Position numbers and translations under genes: made by a program
Notes under the pieces: generated by a model
Seen by the model: only the letters and a program-made list of their open reading frames with translations
The model's database searches: none
Told to the model about the DNA's origin: nothing
Source: Cephalotus follicularis
Lineage: Eukaryota > Streptophyta > Magnoliopsida > Oxalidales > Cephalotaceae
Reading direction: 5' to 3'
Assembly: GCA_001972305.1 (NCBI GenBank)
Contig: BDDD01001470.1
Coordinates: forward strand, 62,001 to 126,000
DNA: 64,000 nt
Shown: piece after piece, positions 45,382 to 56,887 of the stretch
Layout: each line of letters opens with the position of its first letter
How positions within the stretch are numbered: the stretch's first letter is position 1

Positions 45382-46070
45382 TGTCACCCCCGTTCCCGAC
45401 AGAACCCGATATCCTAGCGAGAACGGATGTGACATTCCACGTGACAAGCCTCCTTCCAGAAAACCTCCACGTGGGTTTTTGTAAAACCTATTTAGAGACT
45501 TCCCAAAACCAATCATAAAATTTAACTTTTCAACAAAAACATGAAAATAATTCTAACTCTAAAATTTTTACGGAAATCGGGCACGTAGTATCCGTTTATT
45601 GGACTATGCTTCACACCTTGTTTTTAAAACAACACTTAAGTGGTAGCAATTAACATAATATCCGACTTATCCGTTTTCAAGATAAATTTGAAACTTTCAA
45701 CCAGTTATATCAGTTGCGGAAGCATTTGATAATAATCCGAATTAAAACACAACACGTGTCCCATACCACGTGTTATCAATAACATAAATAAACCATTGTC
45801 AAAAGCCCTTAAACGGTACAGATATCCATCAAAATACATTATCCCAATAATACAGTTATCCAAATAAAATTAATCCATTATAATAACCGGAAATCCATCG
45901 GTTACAATAACATAACACAATAACAGTTTAGCAATTCCAATAAGAGTTACAACTCCACCAGCTAAAATTATTACAATTTTGCTTCTCCACGCGCGTCCAT
46001 ATAGGTCCCACTGCATCAATCTGAAATGTAGGGGGTTAGCCTTTGTCCTCACTCGGTGATCATTTATGAT
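45382..46070 (-). mobile_element. Gypsy LTR fragment, minus orientation
   Basis: It starts TGTCACCCCCG, the reverse of the ...GGGTGACA type end. Near 46027-46055 it carries the complement of the GAGTGAGGACAAAGGCTAACCCC block of the other LTRs, which fixes its orientation. It then switches to plus-orientation sequence. The five bases before it are GCTGT; no right copy was found. Confidence 0.65.
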
Positions 46071-46630
46071 ATTCTATTGTATGAATATGGTAGAATGGGT
46101 TGTATTTGAATGTTGGACGAAATAGAATGAATTGAGTGCTACTATTTTTCGCAGAACAGCTGACTATTGAGGTACAATAGTCGACTGCTCAAAGTATACA
46201 ACTGACTGTTAAGAAGAACAGTCGACTGTGTATGTGTTGCCCGCTCAGAACAGCCGACTGTTGAAGGAAGATAGCCGACTGTTGATACTCATGCTAGATT
46301 AGTTAACTGCCAAGGAAGACAGCCGACTAACTCAAGGGAACAACTGACTGTTATTGAAAGCAGCCAACTGTTACAGAGGAAAAATAGACCTTAGAGAAAG
46401 TGATAGACATAGGCGCGATGCCAACGATCTTAGATGCATTCTGAGCATATGTTTGCATTATATATTGTACTGTCAACTGAATTGTGAAACCAATTGTGAC
46501 TATTTTCTAAAGTGTTATATCATTTTAGTATATTTTCAAACGGGGAGATAATCCCCGAATATTGTGAATTGTTTAAGAGATGGCTTATACATTGATTGTA
46601 CTGTTTCAAGTGTTTATAATTATGCATCAC
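46071..46630 (+). mobile_element. Gypsy LTR fragment, plus orientation, with word array
   Basis: Resembles 12000-12560 of the solo LTR in the same strand: array, then a GCATT..GAGCATAT..TTTGCATT block, then a TTCTAAAGTGTT block. It is joined back-to-back with the minus fragment on its left and head-on to the end of another LTR family at 46631. Exact junctions are approximate. Confidence 0.6.
46157..46370 (+). repeat. Phased CAGTCGACTG-like array
   Basis: Words start at 46157, 46178, 46199, 46219, 46251, 46272, 46300, 46320, 46341 and 46361. Steps are 21, 21, 20, 32, 21, 28, 20, 21 and 20 bp. Confidence 0.85.
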
Positions 46631-46924
46631 TTAGGACCTGTCTTTGAACAATGTTATGCCTTTCAGTTTATGACTTCGGATTACAATTTTGGTTTATGTT
46701 TCAGCTTTCAGACTATGATTTTAGTTTCAGACTATGTTTTTAGATTGTGAAATGTTATGTTTAGACCACCACCTGTTTTGATTAAAGTTAAGGTTATATT
46801 TTGATAAATGAATAAAGGCGAACTTTAATATATCATTAAATATGGATATATATATATATATATATGCTATGTTTTGTTTTGGATTATGAAACAGTAACGA
46901 CTCCCGTCGTTCGGGGGTGTTATA
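46631..46924 (+). mobile_element. 3'-terminal fragment of the chain LTR
   Basis: From TTAGGACCTGTC to GGTGTTATA it matches the last part of the LTRs ending at 51287, 56887 and 61270. It is followed by the primer-binding site TGGTATCAGAGAATAGG at 46929. The rest of this LTR is missing. Confidence 0.88.
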
Positions 46925-48341
46925 GAAATGGTATCAGAGAATAGGTTTTTCTTTCGTTAGAAGACCTATCTAGGTTTGACCTGTGAGATTGGATAGACAT
47001 TGGGTTAGTATCTTTTCGTTGTGGTCTTTCTGACATATCTTTTGTTTCGACCTTGGTTTCTTTTGTTGTTGTGTTATGTTTTCAATTTATGTTTCGTAGA
47101 TGGTACGAACAAGTAATACCCGTCAATGAAACGAACCGACTGAGACTCGTGAAGAGGTACGAAATGAGCGTATGGTTGAGGAGTTGGTGTGACAGGCAGT
47201 TGCCAAGGAAGTGGATCGACTAATTCATGCTATGCAAAATCAAGGGCAAGGACACCAAGAGCAAGTTACGGCGGAGGATGCATCGACTGATGTTCGGACT
47301 GGTACAGAAACTGGGGACCAGGCCGACACTCTTGTATATGTCTGGCTTGAGCGTTTCCAAAACAAGAGGCCGCAGTCTTTTACTTCAGCCCCGACACCTA
47401 TAGAGGCTGAGCATTGGATTGCGCACATGGATAAAATCTTTAATGTTTTGGGATGTGATGACAGACAGAAGGTAAGGTTGGTAGCATATAAGTTGGAAGG
47501 AGATGCTCAAAAGTGGTTTGAGTTCTGCGAGGTCTTCTATCAGGAGTATTTTCCCACTGCTGACAAGGAGGCTTACGCAAGGGAGTTTGTTAATACTAGG
47601 CAGAAAGATGGTGAATCAGTCACCAAGTTTTTGGCCTGGTTCACTAGGTTAGCGGGTTTTGATGGATCTGCAGCGGGGTCGGCATTTGAGCTAGCTAAGA
47701 AATTCAAATGGCAACTGCATTACCAATTTAGAGGAAAACTGATAAATTCCAGATTTACTGACGTGGGGGAAATAGCAAATGCTGCGAAGAATATTAAAAT
47801 TGAGAGGTTGGACTTTCAGGCAACTCAGCAAGAAGGAGAAAGGAAGAAGAATATGAGTGATTCCCGATGACAGGAATCTAGACTGTAAGGTGATGGTAAT
47901 CAGCATAAAAAGGATCATAATTAGAATAAGGATGGGAATAACCCCAATGTTCAGATTTCTTTGTGTGATACGTGTGGGAGGCGACATCCGATTGGGAAAT
48001 GTTACAAGGCCACCGGGGCATGTTTTGCGTGTGGACAAATGGGTCATCTCTGATTGTCCAAATCCTCGTACAAGAAATAAAGGAGGAAATGGTAATGATG
48101 CCGGACAGCGCAACGTCGGAGGTAGAGTCTTCGCTTTAACGACGCATCAAGTTGCAAACGCCCCATGTATTGTTTCGGTTTTGTTTTTGCTTGGTAACCG
48201 TGAGGAGTTTGTTTTGTTGATATGACAACTTATTCTGTGGTAACTGAATCTTTTGTTATGCATCTTGGATTGTTTTCTGTTATGGATTTGGATTGGTTCA
48301 TGTTTAGATTTCGGGAGGCAATCTTTTTAAGGGGGGAAGGA
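46925..48341 (+). pseudogene. gag: Chain unit 1 interior: gag-only, pol deleted
   Basis: Primer site at 46929 and ATG at 47100 (MVRTSNTRQ then a stop). Open from 47211 to 47870: EAEHWIAHMDKIFNVLGCDD, KLEGDAQKW, ARFTRLAGF-type Gag core (here AWFTRLAGF). Eighteen codons after KW, present in units 2-4, are missing. The zinc region (CDTCGRRHPIGKC, CFACGQMGHL) follows after stops. The first 20 or so residues of protease (YSVVTESF, about 48225-48270) run straight into the element's 3' end and a polypurine tract (48325-48341). Protease remainder, RT, RNase H and integrase are absent. It could only move with help from another element. Confidence 0.88.
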
Positions 48342-48528
48342 TGTAATACCCCTTTTGTTCCTGTACATATTTTCGGGCTTTTATTTGTGATTCGTTATAT
48401 TGTTCGTCCATTTTAAATTTTTGGGCTGTTATGTTTTGGGCTATGTGATACCATCTTTGGGCTTTGGTATATTGGTTGGAATATAATTATGGATAAGTAA
48501 AATTGAATGTTTTATTTTTTTAAAATTA

Positions 48529-48561
<33 letters not shown>

Positions 48562-51287
48562 GAAAAATTGTTTATTTGGAAAAGAAAATCTTTTTATTTT
48601 GGTTAAAATTTTATTTCCTTAAGCTTTCCTCTCCGTCTCCCGTATGAATATCTCTTTTTTCCTTATTGTCACTGTTTCCCTCTCTTTTTCTCCCTATCTC
48701 TACCGAAAATCACTGCCCAATTCCTTATCCTACCCATATTCTATTTTCTTTCCTTATCATGGTCTAAATTGCCTCTTCCTTTATGTTTATGTATGCTATT
48801 TGTCCATTGTTTTTGCCACCATTGTTTTCTTGCGCCTGGTAGCCGAACCTGCATAATTTGGAGCCTGTTTTGTTCTTCCTTGAGTATTAATCAGGTTTGT
48901 TCCTCTGCTGTTATAGTTATCTATTTGTTTTGTTTTTAATGTTATCCAGTTGCATGTTTATATAGGCTGCTAGTGTGTTTTGTTTTGATCCCTACCATGT
49001 ATGTTTTGCTATTGTTTCTGAGATTGTTAGCAAGTCCTGAGTTGTCTGGTAATGATAGAAAATAGGTTTTGAATATAACAATTGGTGTTTGACAGAAATT
49101 TTGTAATGGAATTAAGTATACAATGAATCTGAAAATTGTCTCCATAAAGTATGATCACCAATTGCCTGATTTTCCCATTTCTTTATGTTCATGAGCATCT
49201 GTTATGTCACATAAGTCCTATGTAAATGATTAGGAACCTTTGGTAATGTGATAATCAAGTTTTGACAGAAAATTGACATAGATTTGTTAGAATTTTGTTG
49301 TTCTGTCGAGCAGATCAGCCGGCTGTCTATTTAAACAGTCGGTTGTTTCGCTTGAGTAGTCGACTGCCTTGTAAAACAGTCGACAATTTTGTCTTGCACA
49401 GTCGACTGGACCCCTGTCACAGTCGACTGGCTGTAGCTTTGTTTGTGTAGTCGGCTGCCATGCCCCAAACAGTCGACTGGATTTTGTTACTGTCGGCTGG
49501 TTTTGTCCAGTAAATTTCTGGTTTCAAGTTTTGTTATCCGTTTGTTCTTCTAATGTTTTAGAGTCTGTTTTAGACACTGTTAAATTGATGTTAGATGTTC
49601 TGAAGTGGTTTTTGAATCCTTATATGAATGATATTGCATCTTTTGGATTTTCTGTGCTACGAAGGGCAATTAGAAATTGTTGATCAATTCTTAAGTCATT
49701 TATGTGATCGCATAAGGTACGGATTTTCTGCTCTTTAGCTCTCTGATTTTATTGGAACTATCCCGTTTCACTTTTATGATGAAAGCACAAATTTCTATCG
49801 TTCTTTGGCTATCTGGTTTTATTGAACTAAATTCAGTTTTGTTTTATGCTATGTTCCTTCGTTTTATGAACTTGATTATGTTTTATAGTTTTGATATGTT
49901 TAAAAATAAAGTCGGTATGACATTTTTGTGAAAATGAATATTTTCTGGCTTTATAATTTGGTTCTGAAATGTTTACGAAATGTTTTGCAAACGTCACTTT
50001 ATTTTGAAAATAAATAAGATGATTTTCCGTTTATAAAAGTATAATGATTTTGTTAAGGAACATGACTTATACTATCGATGTGTGTTAAACGAACATGACT
50101 TTCACATTAGGAAGTGTGTTAACTTTGGATAAGGATATACAGAGATATTTCCCACCTATGGGGCGTACCATAGGCATGTCGTAGGCCTGGCACGGGGACA
50201 TGACACTTCCATAGCAGTATGATTAGTCAACGACGTCTCTCTATGTTATGAATAAATCCCATGAGGTGGATTTATGGATCCATTATGTATGATAGAGGCG
50301 TATGGGTCGATCCTAGGATATGTTAAGGATTCGGATATTGGGGATTGATTGTGTAGTTCTGTACACGTCTTTCATTCGGAGCATGTGGGCCTTGCAAACC
50401 CCTTGCACTTATGAATATGTGCTTTTGATCTCTATGATGAGATTTTGGAAAAGAATAAGTCTCTGTTATTTGTTTTGGATCTAGATTATGGAATCGGATA
50501 AGTTTTGTTTTGAAATCTTTAACTAGGGTAATGTTAAAGAAATTTTAAATATTGTTTCAGATACCGTTTTGAATTTTAGATTTGGCTTTGAAACTTGGAT
50601 TATGATTTGAAACTTGAATATTGCTTGAAAATCAGATTTTTGCCTTCGGATATCGAATTGAAAATTTGTCAAACGTTTTGAAATTTGGATAATAGTTTTG
50701 GAATTAATAGAATTGTTTATGTGGTTACTTTCCTTCATTTTCTGAAATAATGTTAAATTATTTTATACATGAGTTATATGCTATTTAAAGGTTCAGGTAT
50801 TCTCTATTCTTTAAAGTATCGTTTTATGTTTTATGATTCTATATCCGTACTGAGGTTTGCTCAGCCGCCTTTTTGTTTCTATGCGGCAGGTATTCTGGGA
50901 CAGCATCCGGGAAATGTGTGATGAGCGAGATGTCAACTATGGTTAATGATCATCTAGGAGATTGGTCCATCTATGGTTTTGTTCTCTTATGGTCATGTTA
51001 GGACCTGTCTTTGAACAATGTTATGCATTTCAGTTTATGACTTCGGATTATGATTTTTGTTTATGTTTCAACTTTCAGACTATGATTTTAGTTTCAGACT
51101 ATGTTTTTAGATTGTGAAATGTTATGTTTAGACCACCACCTGTTTTGATTAAAGTTAAGGTTATATTTTGATAAACGAATAAAGCCGAACTTTGATATAT
51201 CGTTAAATATGGATATATATATATATATTCTATGTTTAGTTTTGGATTATGAAACCGTAACGAATCCCGTCGTTCGGGGGTGTTACA
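48342..51287 (+). mobile_element. Chain LTR 1, 2946 bp
   Basis: It starts TGTAATACCCC and ends GGTGTTACA, followed by a primer site at 51292. It is related to the LTR of the large chromovirus at 6180 in sequence and plan: (ATT)n microsatellite of about 10 units (48530-48561), CT-rich leader (about 48620-48710), word array (49316-49499), double hairpin (about 50850-50887) and terminus. No coding region. Confidence 0.93.
49316..49499 (+). repeat. Phased CAGTCGACTG-like array, chain LTR 1
   Basis: Words start at 49316, 49336, 49357, 49377, 49399, 49420, 49448, 49470 and 49490. Steps are 20, 21, 20, 22, 21, 28, 22 and 20 bp. The single 28-bp step sits in the same place as in the large chromovirus LTR. 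Confidence 0.9.
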
Positions 51288-52762
51288 GAAGTGGTATCAG
51301 AGAATAGGTTTTTCTTTCCTTAGAAGACCTATCTAGGTTTGACCTGTGAGATTGGGTAGACATTGGGTTAGGATCTTTTCGTTGTGGTCTTTCTGACATG
51401 TCTTTTGTTTCGACCTTGGTTTCTTTTGTTGTTGTGTTATGTTTTGAATTTATGTTTCGTAGATGGTACGAACAAGGAATACCCGTCAATGGAACAAACC
51501 GACCGAGACTCGTGAAGAGGTACGAAATGAGCCTACAGTTGAGGAGTTGGTGTGACACGCATTTGCCAAGGAAGTGGATCAACAAATTCATGCTATGCAA
51601 AATCAAGGGCAAGGACACCAAGAGCAAGTTGTGGCGGAGGATGCATCGGCTGATGTTCTGACTAGTAGAGAAACTGGGGACCAGGCTGACACTACTGTAT
51701 ATGTCTGGCTTGAGCGGTTCCAAAATAGAGGCGCAGTCGTTTAGTTCAGCCCCGACACCTATAGAGTCTGAGCATTGGATTATGCACATGGAGAAAATCT
51801 TTAATGTGTTGGGATGTGATGACAGACAGAAGGTAAGGTTGGCAGCATATAAGTTGGAAGGAGATGCTCAAAAGTGGTGGCAAACTTTGAGGTTGGCTAA
51901 GGGAGGAAACTACATTTATGCCTTGACCTGGTTTGAGTTCTGCGAGGTCTTATATCAGTAGTATCTTCCCACTGCTGACAAGGAGGCTTACGCAAGGGAG
52001 TTTTTTAATACTAGGCAGAAAGATGGTGAATCAGTCACCGAGTTTTTGGCCCGGTTCAAAAGGTTAGCGGGTTTTGCTGGATCTACGGCGGGGTCGGCAT
52101 TTGAGCAAGCTGAGAAGTTCAAATGGCAACTGCATTACCAGCTTAGAGGAAAACTGATAAATTCCAGATTCATTGAGGTGGCGGACGTAGAAAATGCTGC
52201 GAAGAATATTGAATTGGGGAGGTTGGACTTTCAGGCAGCTCGGCAAGAAGATGAAAGGAAGCGGAATAGGAGTGATTCCCGAGGACAGCATTCTGGACAA
52301 CAAGGTGATGGTAAACAGCATAAAAATGATCATAATCAGAATAAGGATGGGAATAACCCCAATGTTCAGATTTCTTTGTGTGATACGTGTGGGATGCGAC
52401 ATCCGATTGGGAAATGTTACAAGGCCACTGGGGCATGTTTTGCGTGTGGAGAAATGGGTCATCTCTTTAAGGATTATCCAAATCCTCATACAAGAAATAA
52501 AGGAGGAAATGGTAATGATGTCGGACAACGCAACGTCGGAGGTAGAGTCTTTGCTTTCACGATGCATCAGGTTGCAAACGCCCCATGTATTGTTTTGGTT
52601 TTGTTTTTGTTTGGTAACCGTGAGGAGTTTGTTTTGTTGATATGACAACTTATTCTATGGTAACTGAATCTTTTGTTATGCATCTTGGATTGCTTTTCTG
52701 TTATGGATTTGGATTGGTTCATGTTTAGATTTCGGGATGAAATCTTTTTAAAGGGGGAAGGA
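51288..52762 (+). pseudogene. gag: Chain unit 2 interior: gag-only, pol deleted
   Basis: Primer site at 51292 and ATG at 51463 (MVRTRNTRQ). A stop at the ELV*H position and two one-base losses near 51725 break the frame. It is then open from 51701 through the Gag core (SEHWIMHMEKIFNVLGC, AQKWWQTLRLAKGGNYIYAL). After one stop (51959) it continues open to 52645 through the zinc region (CDTCGMRHPIGKC, CFACGEMGHLFKDY). The last cysteine of the second knuckle is tyrosine. It ends in the same truncated protease and polypurine tract as unit 1. Confidence 0.9.
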
Positions 52763-55324
52763 TGTAATACCCCGTTTGTTCCTGTACATATTTTCGGGCT
52801 TTTATTTGTTATTTGTTATATTGTTTGTCCATTTTAAATTTTTGGGCTGTTATGTTTTGGGCTATGTGATAACATCTTTGGGCTATGGTATATTGGTTGG
52901 AATATAATTATGGATAAGTAAAATTTATTGTTTTATTTTTTTAAAATTAGTTATTATTATTATTATTATTATTGAAAATTTGTTCATTTGGAAAAGAAAA
53001 TCTTTTTATTTTGGTTAAATTTTATTTCCTTAAGCTTTCCTCTCCCTCTCCCGTATGAATATCTCTTTTTTCCTTATTGTCACTGTTTCCCTCTCTTTTT
53101 CTCCCTATCTCTACCGAAAATCACTGCCCAATTCCTTATCCTACCCAAATTCTATTTTCTTTCCTTATCATGATGTAAATTGCCTCTTCCTTTATGTTTA
53201 TGTATGCTATTTGTCCATTGTTTTTTCCACCATCGTTTTCTTTCGCCTGGTAGCCGAACCTGTATAATTTGGAGCCTGTTTTGTTCTTCCTTGAGTATTA
53301 ATCAGGTTTGTTCCTCTGCTGTTATAGTTAACTATTTGTTTTGTTTTTAATGTTATCCAGTTGCATGTTCATATAGGCTGCTAGTGTGTTTTGTTTTGAT
53401 CCCTGCCATGTATGTTTTGCTATTGTTTCTGAGATTGTTAGCAAGTCCTGAGTTTTCTAGTAATGATAGAAAATAGGTTTTGAATATAACAATTGGTGTT
53501 TGACAGAAATTTTGTAATGGAATTAAGTATACAATGAATTGGAAAATTGTCTCCATTAAGTATGATCACCAATTGCATGATTTTCCCATTTCTTTATTTT
53601 CATGAGCATCTGTTATGTCACATAAGTCCAATGTAAATTATTAGGAACCTTTGGTATTGTGATAATCAAGTTTTGACAGAAAATTGACATAGGTTTTTTA
53701 GAATTTTGCTATTCTGTCGAGCAGAATAGCCGGCTGTCTATTTAAACAGTCGGTTGTTTCGCTTGAGTTGTCGACTGCCTTGTAAAACAGTCGGCTATTT
53801 TGTCTTGCACAGTCGACTGGACCTCTGTCACAGTCGACTGGCTGTAGCTTTGTTTGTGTAGTCGACTGCCATGCCCCAAACAGTCGACTGGATTTTGTTA
53901 CAGTCGGTTGGTTTTGTCCAGAAAATTTCTGGTTTCAAGTTTTGTTATCTGTTTGTTCTTCTACTGTTTTGGAGTCTGTTTTAGACACTGTTAAATTGAT
54001 GTTAGCTGTTCGGAAGTGGTTTTTGAATCCTTATATGAATGATATTGCATCTTTTGGATTTTTTGTGCTATGAAGGGCAATTAGAAATTGTTGATCAATT
54101 CTTAAATCATTTATGTGATCGCATAAGGTACGGATTTTCTGCTCTTTGGCTATCTAATTTTATTGGAACTATCCTGTTTCACTTTTATGATGAAAACACG
54201 GATTTCTATCGTTCTTTGGCTATCTGGTTTTGTCGAAATAAAATCAGTTTTGTTTTATGCTATGTTCCTTCGTTTTCTGAACTTGGTTATGTTTTAAAGT
54301 TTTGATATGTTTAAAAATAAAGTCGGTATGATATTTTTGTGAAAATGAATATTTTCTGGCTTTATAATTTGGTTCTGAAATGTTTACGAAATGTTTTGCA
54401 ATCGTCTCTTTATTTTGAAAATAAATAAGATGATTTTCCGTTTATAAAAGTATAATGATTTTGATAAGGAACATGACTTCTACTATCGATGTGTGTTAAA
54501 CGAACATGACTTTCCCACCTATGGGGCGTACCATAGGCATGTCGTAGGCCTGGCACGGGGACATGCACTTCCATAGCGGTGTGATTAGTCTACGACGTCT
54601 CTCTATGTTATGAATAAATCCTATGAGGTGGATTTATGGATCCGTTATGTATGATAGAAGCGTATGGGTCGATCCTAAGATATGTTAAGGATTCGAATAT
54701 TGGGGATTGATTGTGCAGTGCCATACACGTCTTTACATTGGAGCATGTGGGCCTTACAAACCCCTTGCACTTATGAATATGTGCTTTGGATCTCTATGAT
54801 GAGATTTCGGAATAGAATAAGTCTCTGTTATTTGTTTTGGATCTAGAATATGGAATCGGATAAGTTTTGTTTTGAAATCTTTAACTCGGGTAATGTTAAA
54901 GAAATTTTGAATATTGTTTCGGATACCGTTTTGAATTTTAGATTTGGCTTTGAAACTTGGATTATGATTCGAAACTTGAATATTGCTTGAAAATCATATT
55001 TTTGCCTTCGGATATCGAATTGAAAATTTGTCAAACGTTTTGAAATTTGGATAATAGTTTTGGAATTATTAGAATTGTTTATGTGGCTACTTTCCTTCAT
55101 TTTCTGAAATAATGTTAAATTATTTTATACATGAGTTATATGCTATTTAAAAGTTCAGGTATTCTCTATTCTTTAAAGTATGTTTTATGTTTTATGATTC
55201 TATATCCGTACTGAGGTTTGCTCCGCCGCCTTTTTGTTTCTATGCGGCAGGTATTCTGGGACAGCATCTAGCAAATGTGTGATGAGCGAGATGTCAGCTA
55301 TGTTTAATGATCATCTAGGAGATT
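52763..55324 (+). mobile_element. Chain LTR 2, left piece
   Basis: Same LTR as 48342, with about 7-8 ATT units (52951-52973), an array (53727-53910) and the hairpin region (about 55208-55250). Relative to LTR 1 it lacks roughly 40 bp near 54512. Interrupted after GGTCC by a solo LTR; resumes at 56575. Confidence 0.92.
53727..53910 (+). repeat. Phased CAGTCGACTG-like array, chain LTR 2
   Basis: Counterpart of 49316-49499 with the same number of words and spacing. Individual words differ, for instance CAGTCGGCTA where LTR 1 has CAGTCGACAA. Confidence 0.88.
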
Positions 55325-55329
55325 GGTCC

Positions 55330-56569
55330 TGTCGCGCCCCGAACCGCGAGGGTAAACCCCCAAGATCCGACGCGTGATATTCATTCCCTTCAGTCCATTT
55401 AATCATATAATTCATACTCTAAAAAGTGCTATAAATTTAAAACTTTAAACTAAAGTCATATAAGCGGAAGAATCATATATACATCAGCGGAATTAATCAA
55501 ATCAAATAAAAACTAACTCTTAAAATCTCCCGAAATTTCGGCATGAAGTATTCGTTTATAGAGCTAAACCCCCTGTAAAGAAAAACTCAGTTTATATGTT
55601 TTCACACTCCCGAAGGAGGAATCAACAGTTTATGTATATATACGGGCTCAGCCCTCAACAACCACACTCCCGAAGGAGGAAACAGCAGCTTATCACTATA
55701 GGGGGGTCCTATCTATATCTTTTACATCAACACCCATATCATAAGCACTGCCACATGTCGGCAGGTCGATAGCTGAAATAAAACACCACTATATCATCAT
55801 TATATCTTTATGTCTGTCTCTTATACACAACAAGTCTAACATATCAGTACAGTTCATTTAATCATAAACATGAGTCCATTTTCTTTACAACTCTTATTTT
55901 CAACAAGCTTTATATTCAACTTATATAAGCAAGGCCAAATACAATCAACTCCATATATCACTGGCTAACAGAAGCTGTTATAGAAAACCTGTCATTCTCA
56001 GCTTACCTTGTTGCAATCCATCACCTGTGCCTGAGCCTGACCCAGAAAAGAGAAGAGAAGAAGGAAGGCATACCGTCGGGGTGGAGGCTTTGACCGGTGA
56101 GCTCCTGGTCCGGCGGCGTCGTCTTCTCCGGCGCCTCTCTCCCTCTCTGGTTCTCTCTCCCGAATGCCCTCTCTATCTCCCTCTTTCTATTTCACAGACC
56201 AGGCGTTTTAACGCCTGGTCACTCTTTCTTCGCACGGGCGCCTTATGCGCCCGTGTGTTCTCTTTGTGTCTTCTTCAATTTTGCTTCCTTTCTTGGTATT
56301 TATCAGCCAAAATACTAAGGCACGGGTCCCGTTTAATCCGCAAACGGCAATATTAATTATCCGAACAGGTGCCAAAATAATCGCAATAATAATGCGAACA
56401 TAGGGGCTTATTGACGCGCATTAAAAATGGGCTTTATTAATCATTTCGGGCCTTATGATTTTCGGCTCCAACACGCGATGCCTTTTATTAATTCGGGCTC
56501 CATCAGTTCAATACGGCCATACACTGTACCAATATTAAAATAATTATTTATAAAATTCGGGGCCTTACA
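55330..56569 (-). mobile_element. Solo gypsy LTR, minus orientation, 1240 bp
   Basis: Plus-strand view TGTCGCGCCCC to GGGGCCTTACA, flanked by GGTCC at 55325-55329 and 56570-56574. No internal domain. The frame at 56027-56356 lies in its CT-rich leader region and is not a convincing gene. Its right part resembles 30640-30912. It has a pair of CACACTCCCGAAGGAGGAA(A/T) repeats (55605 and 55664). Confidence 0.92.
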
Positions 56570-56574
56570 GGTCC

Positions 56575-56887
56575 ATCTATGGTTTTGTTCTCTTATGGTC
56601 ATGTTAGGACCTGTCTTTGAACAATGTTATGCCTTTCAGTTGATGACTTCGGATTACGATTTTGATTTATGTTTCAGCTTTCAGACTATGATTTTAGTTT
56701 CAGACTATGTTTTTAGATTGTGAAATGTTATGTTTAGACCACCACCTATTTTTATTAAAGTTAAGGTTATATTTTGAAAAATGAATAAAGCCGAACTTTG
56801 ATATATCGTTAAATATGGATATTTATATGCTATGTTTAGTTTTGGATTATGAAACCATAATGAATCCCGTCGTTCAGGGGTGTTACA
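56575..56887 (+). mobile_element. Chain LTR 2, right piece
   Basis: Continues LTR 2 after the solo LTR and ends GGTGTTACA, followed by a primer site at 56892. Confidence 0.92.

Noticed and set aside
56027-56356. 109-residue frame with basic and hydrophobic stretches
   Set aside because: Falls in the CT-rich leader region of a solo LTR with defined ends and duplications; no conserved motif.
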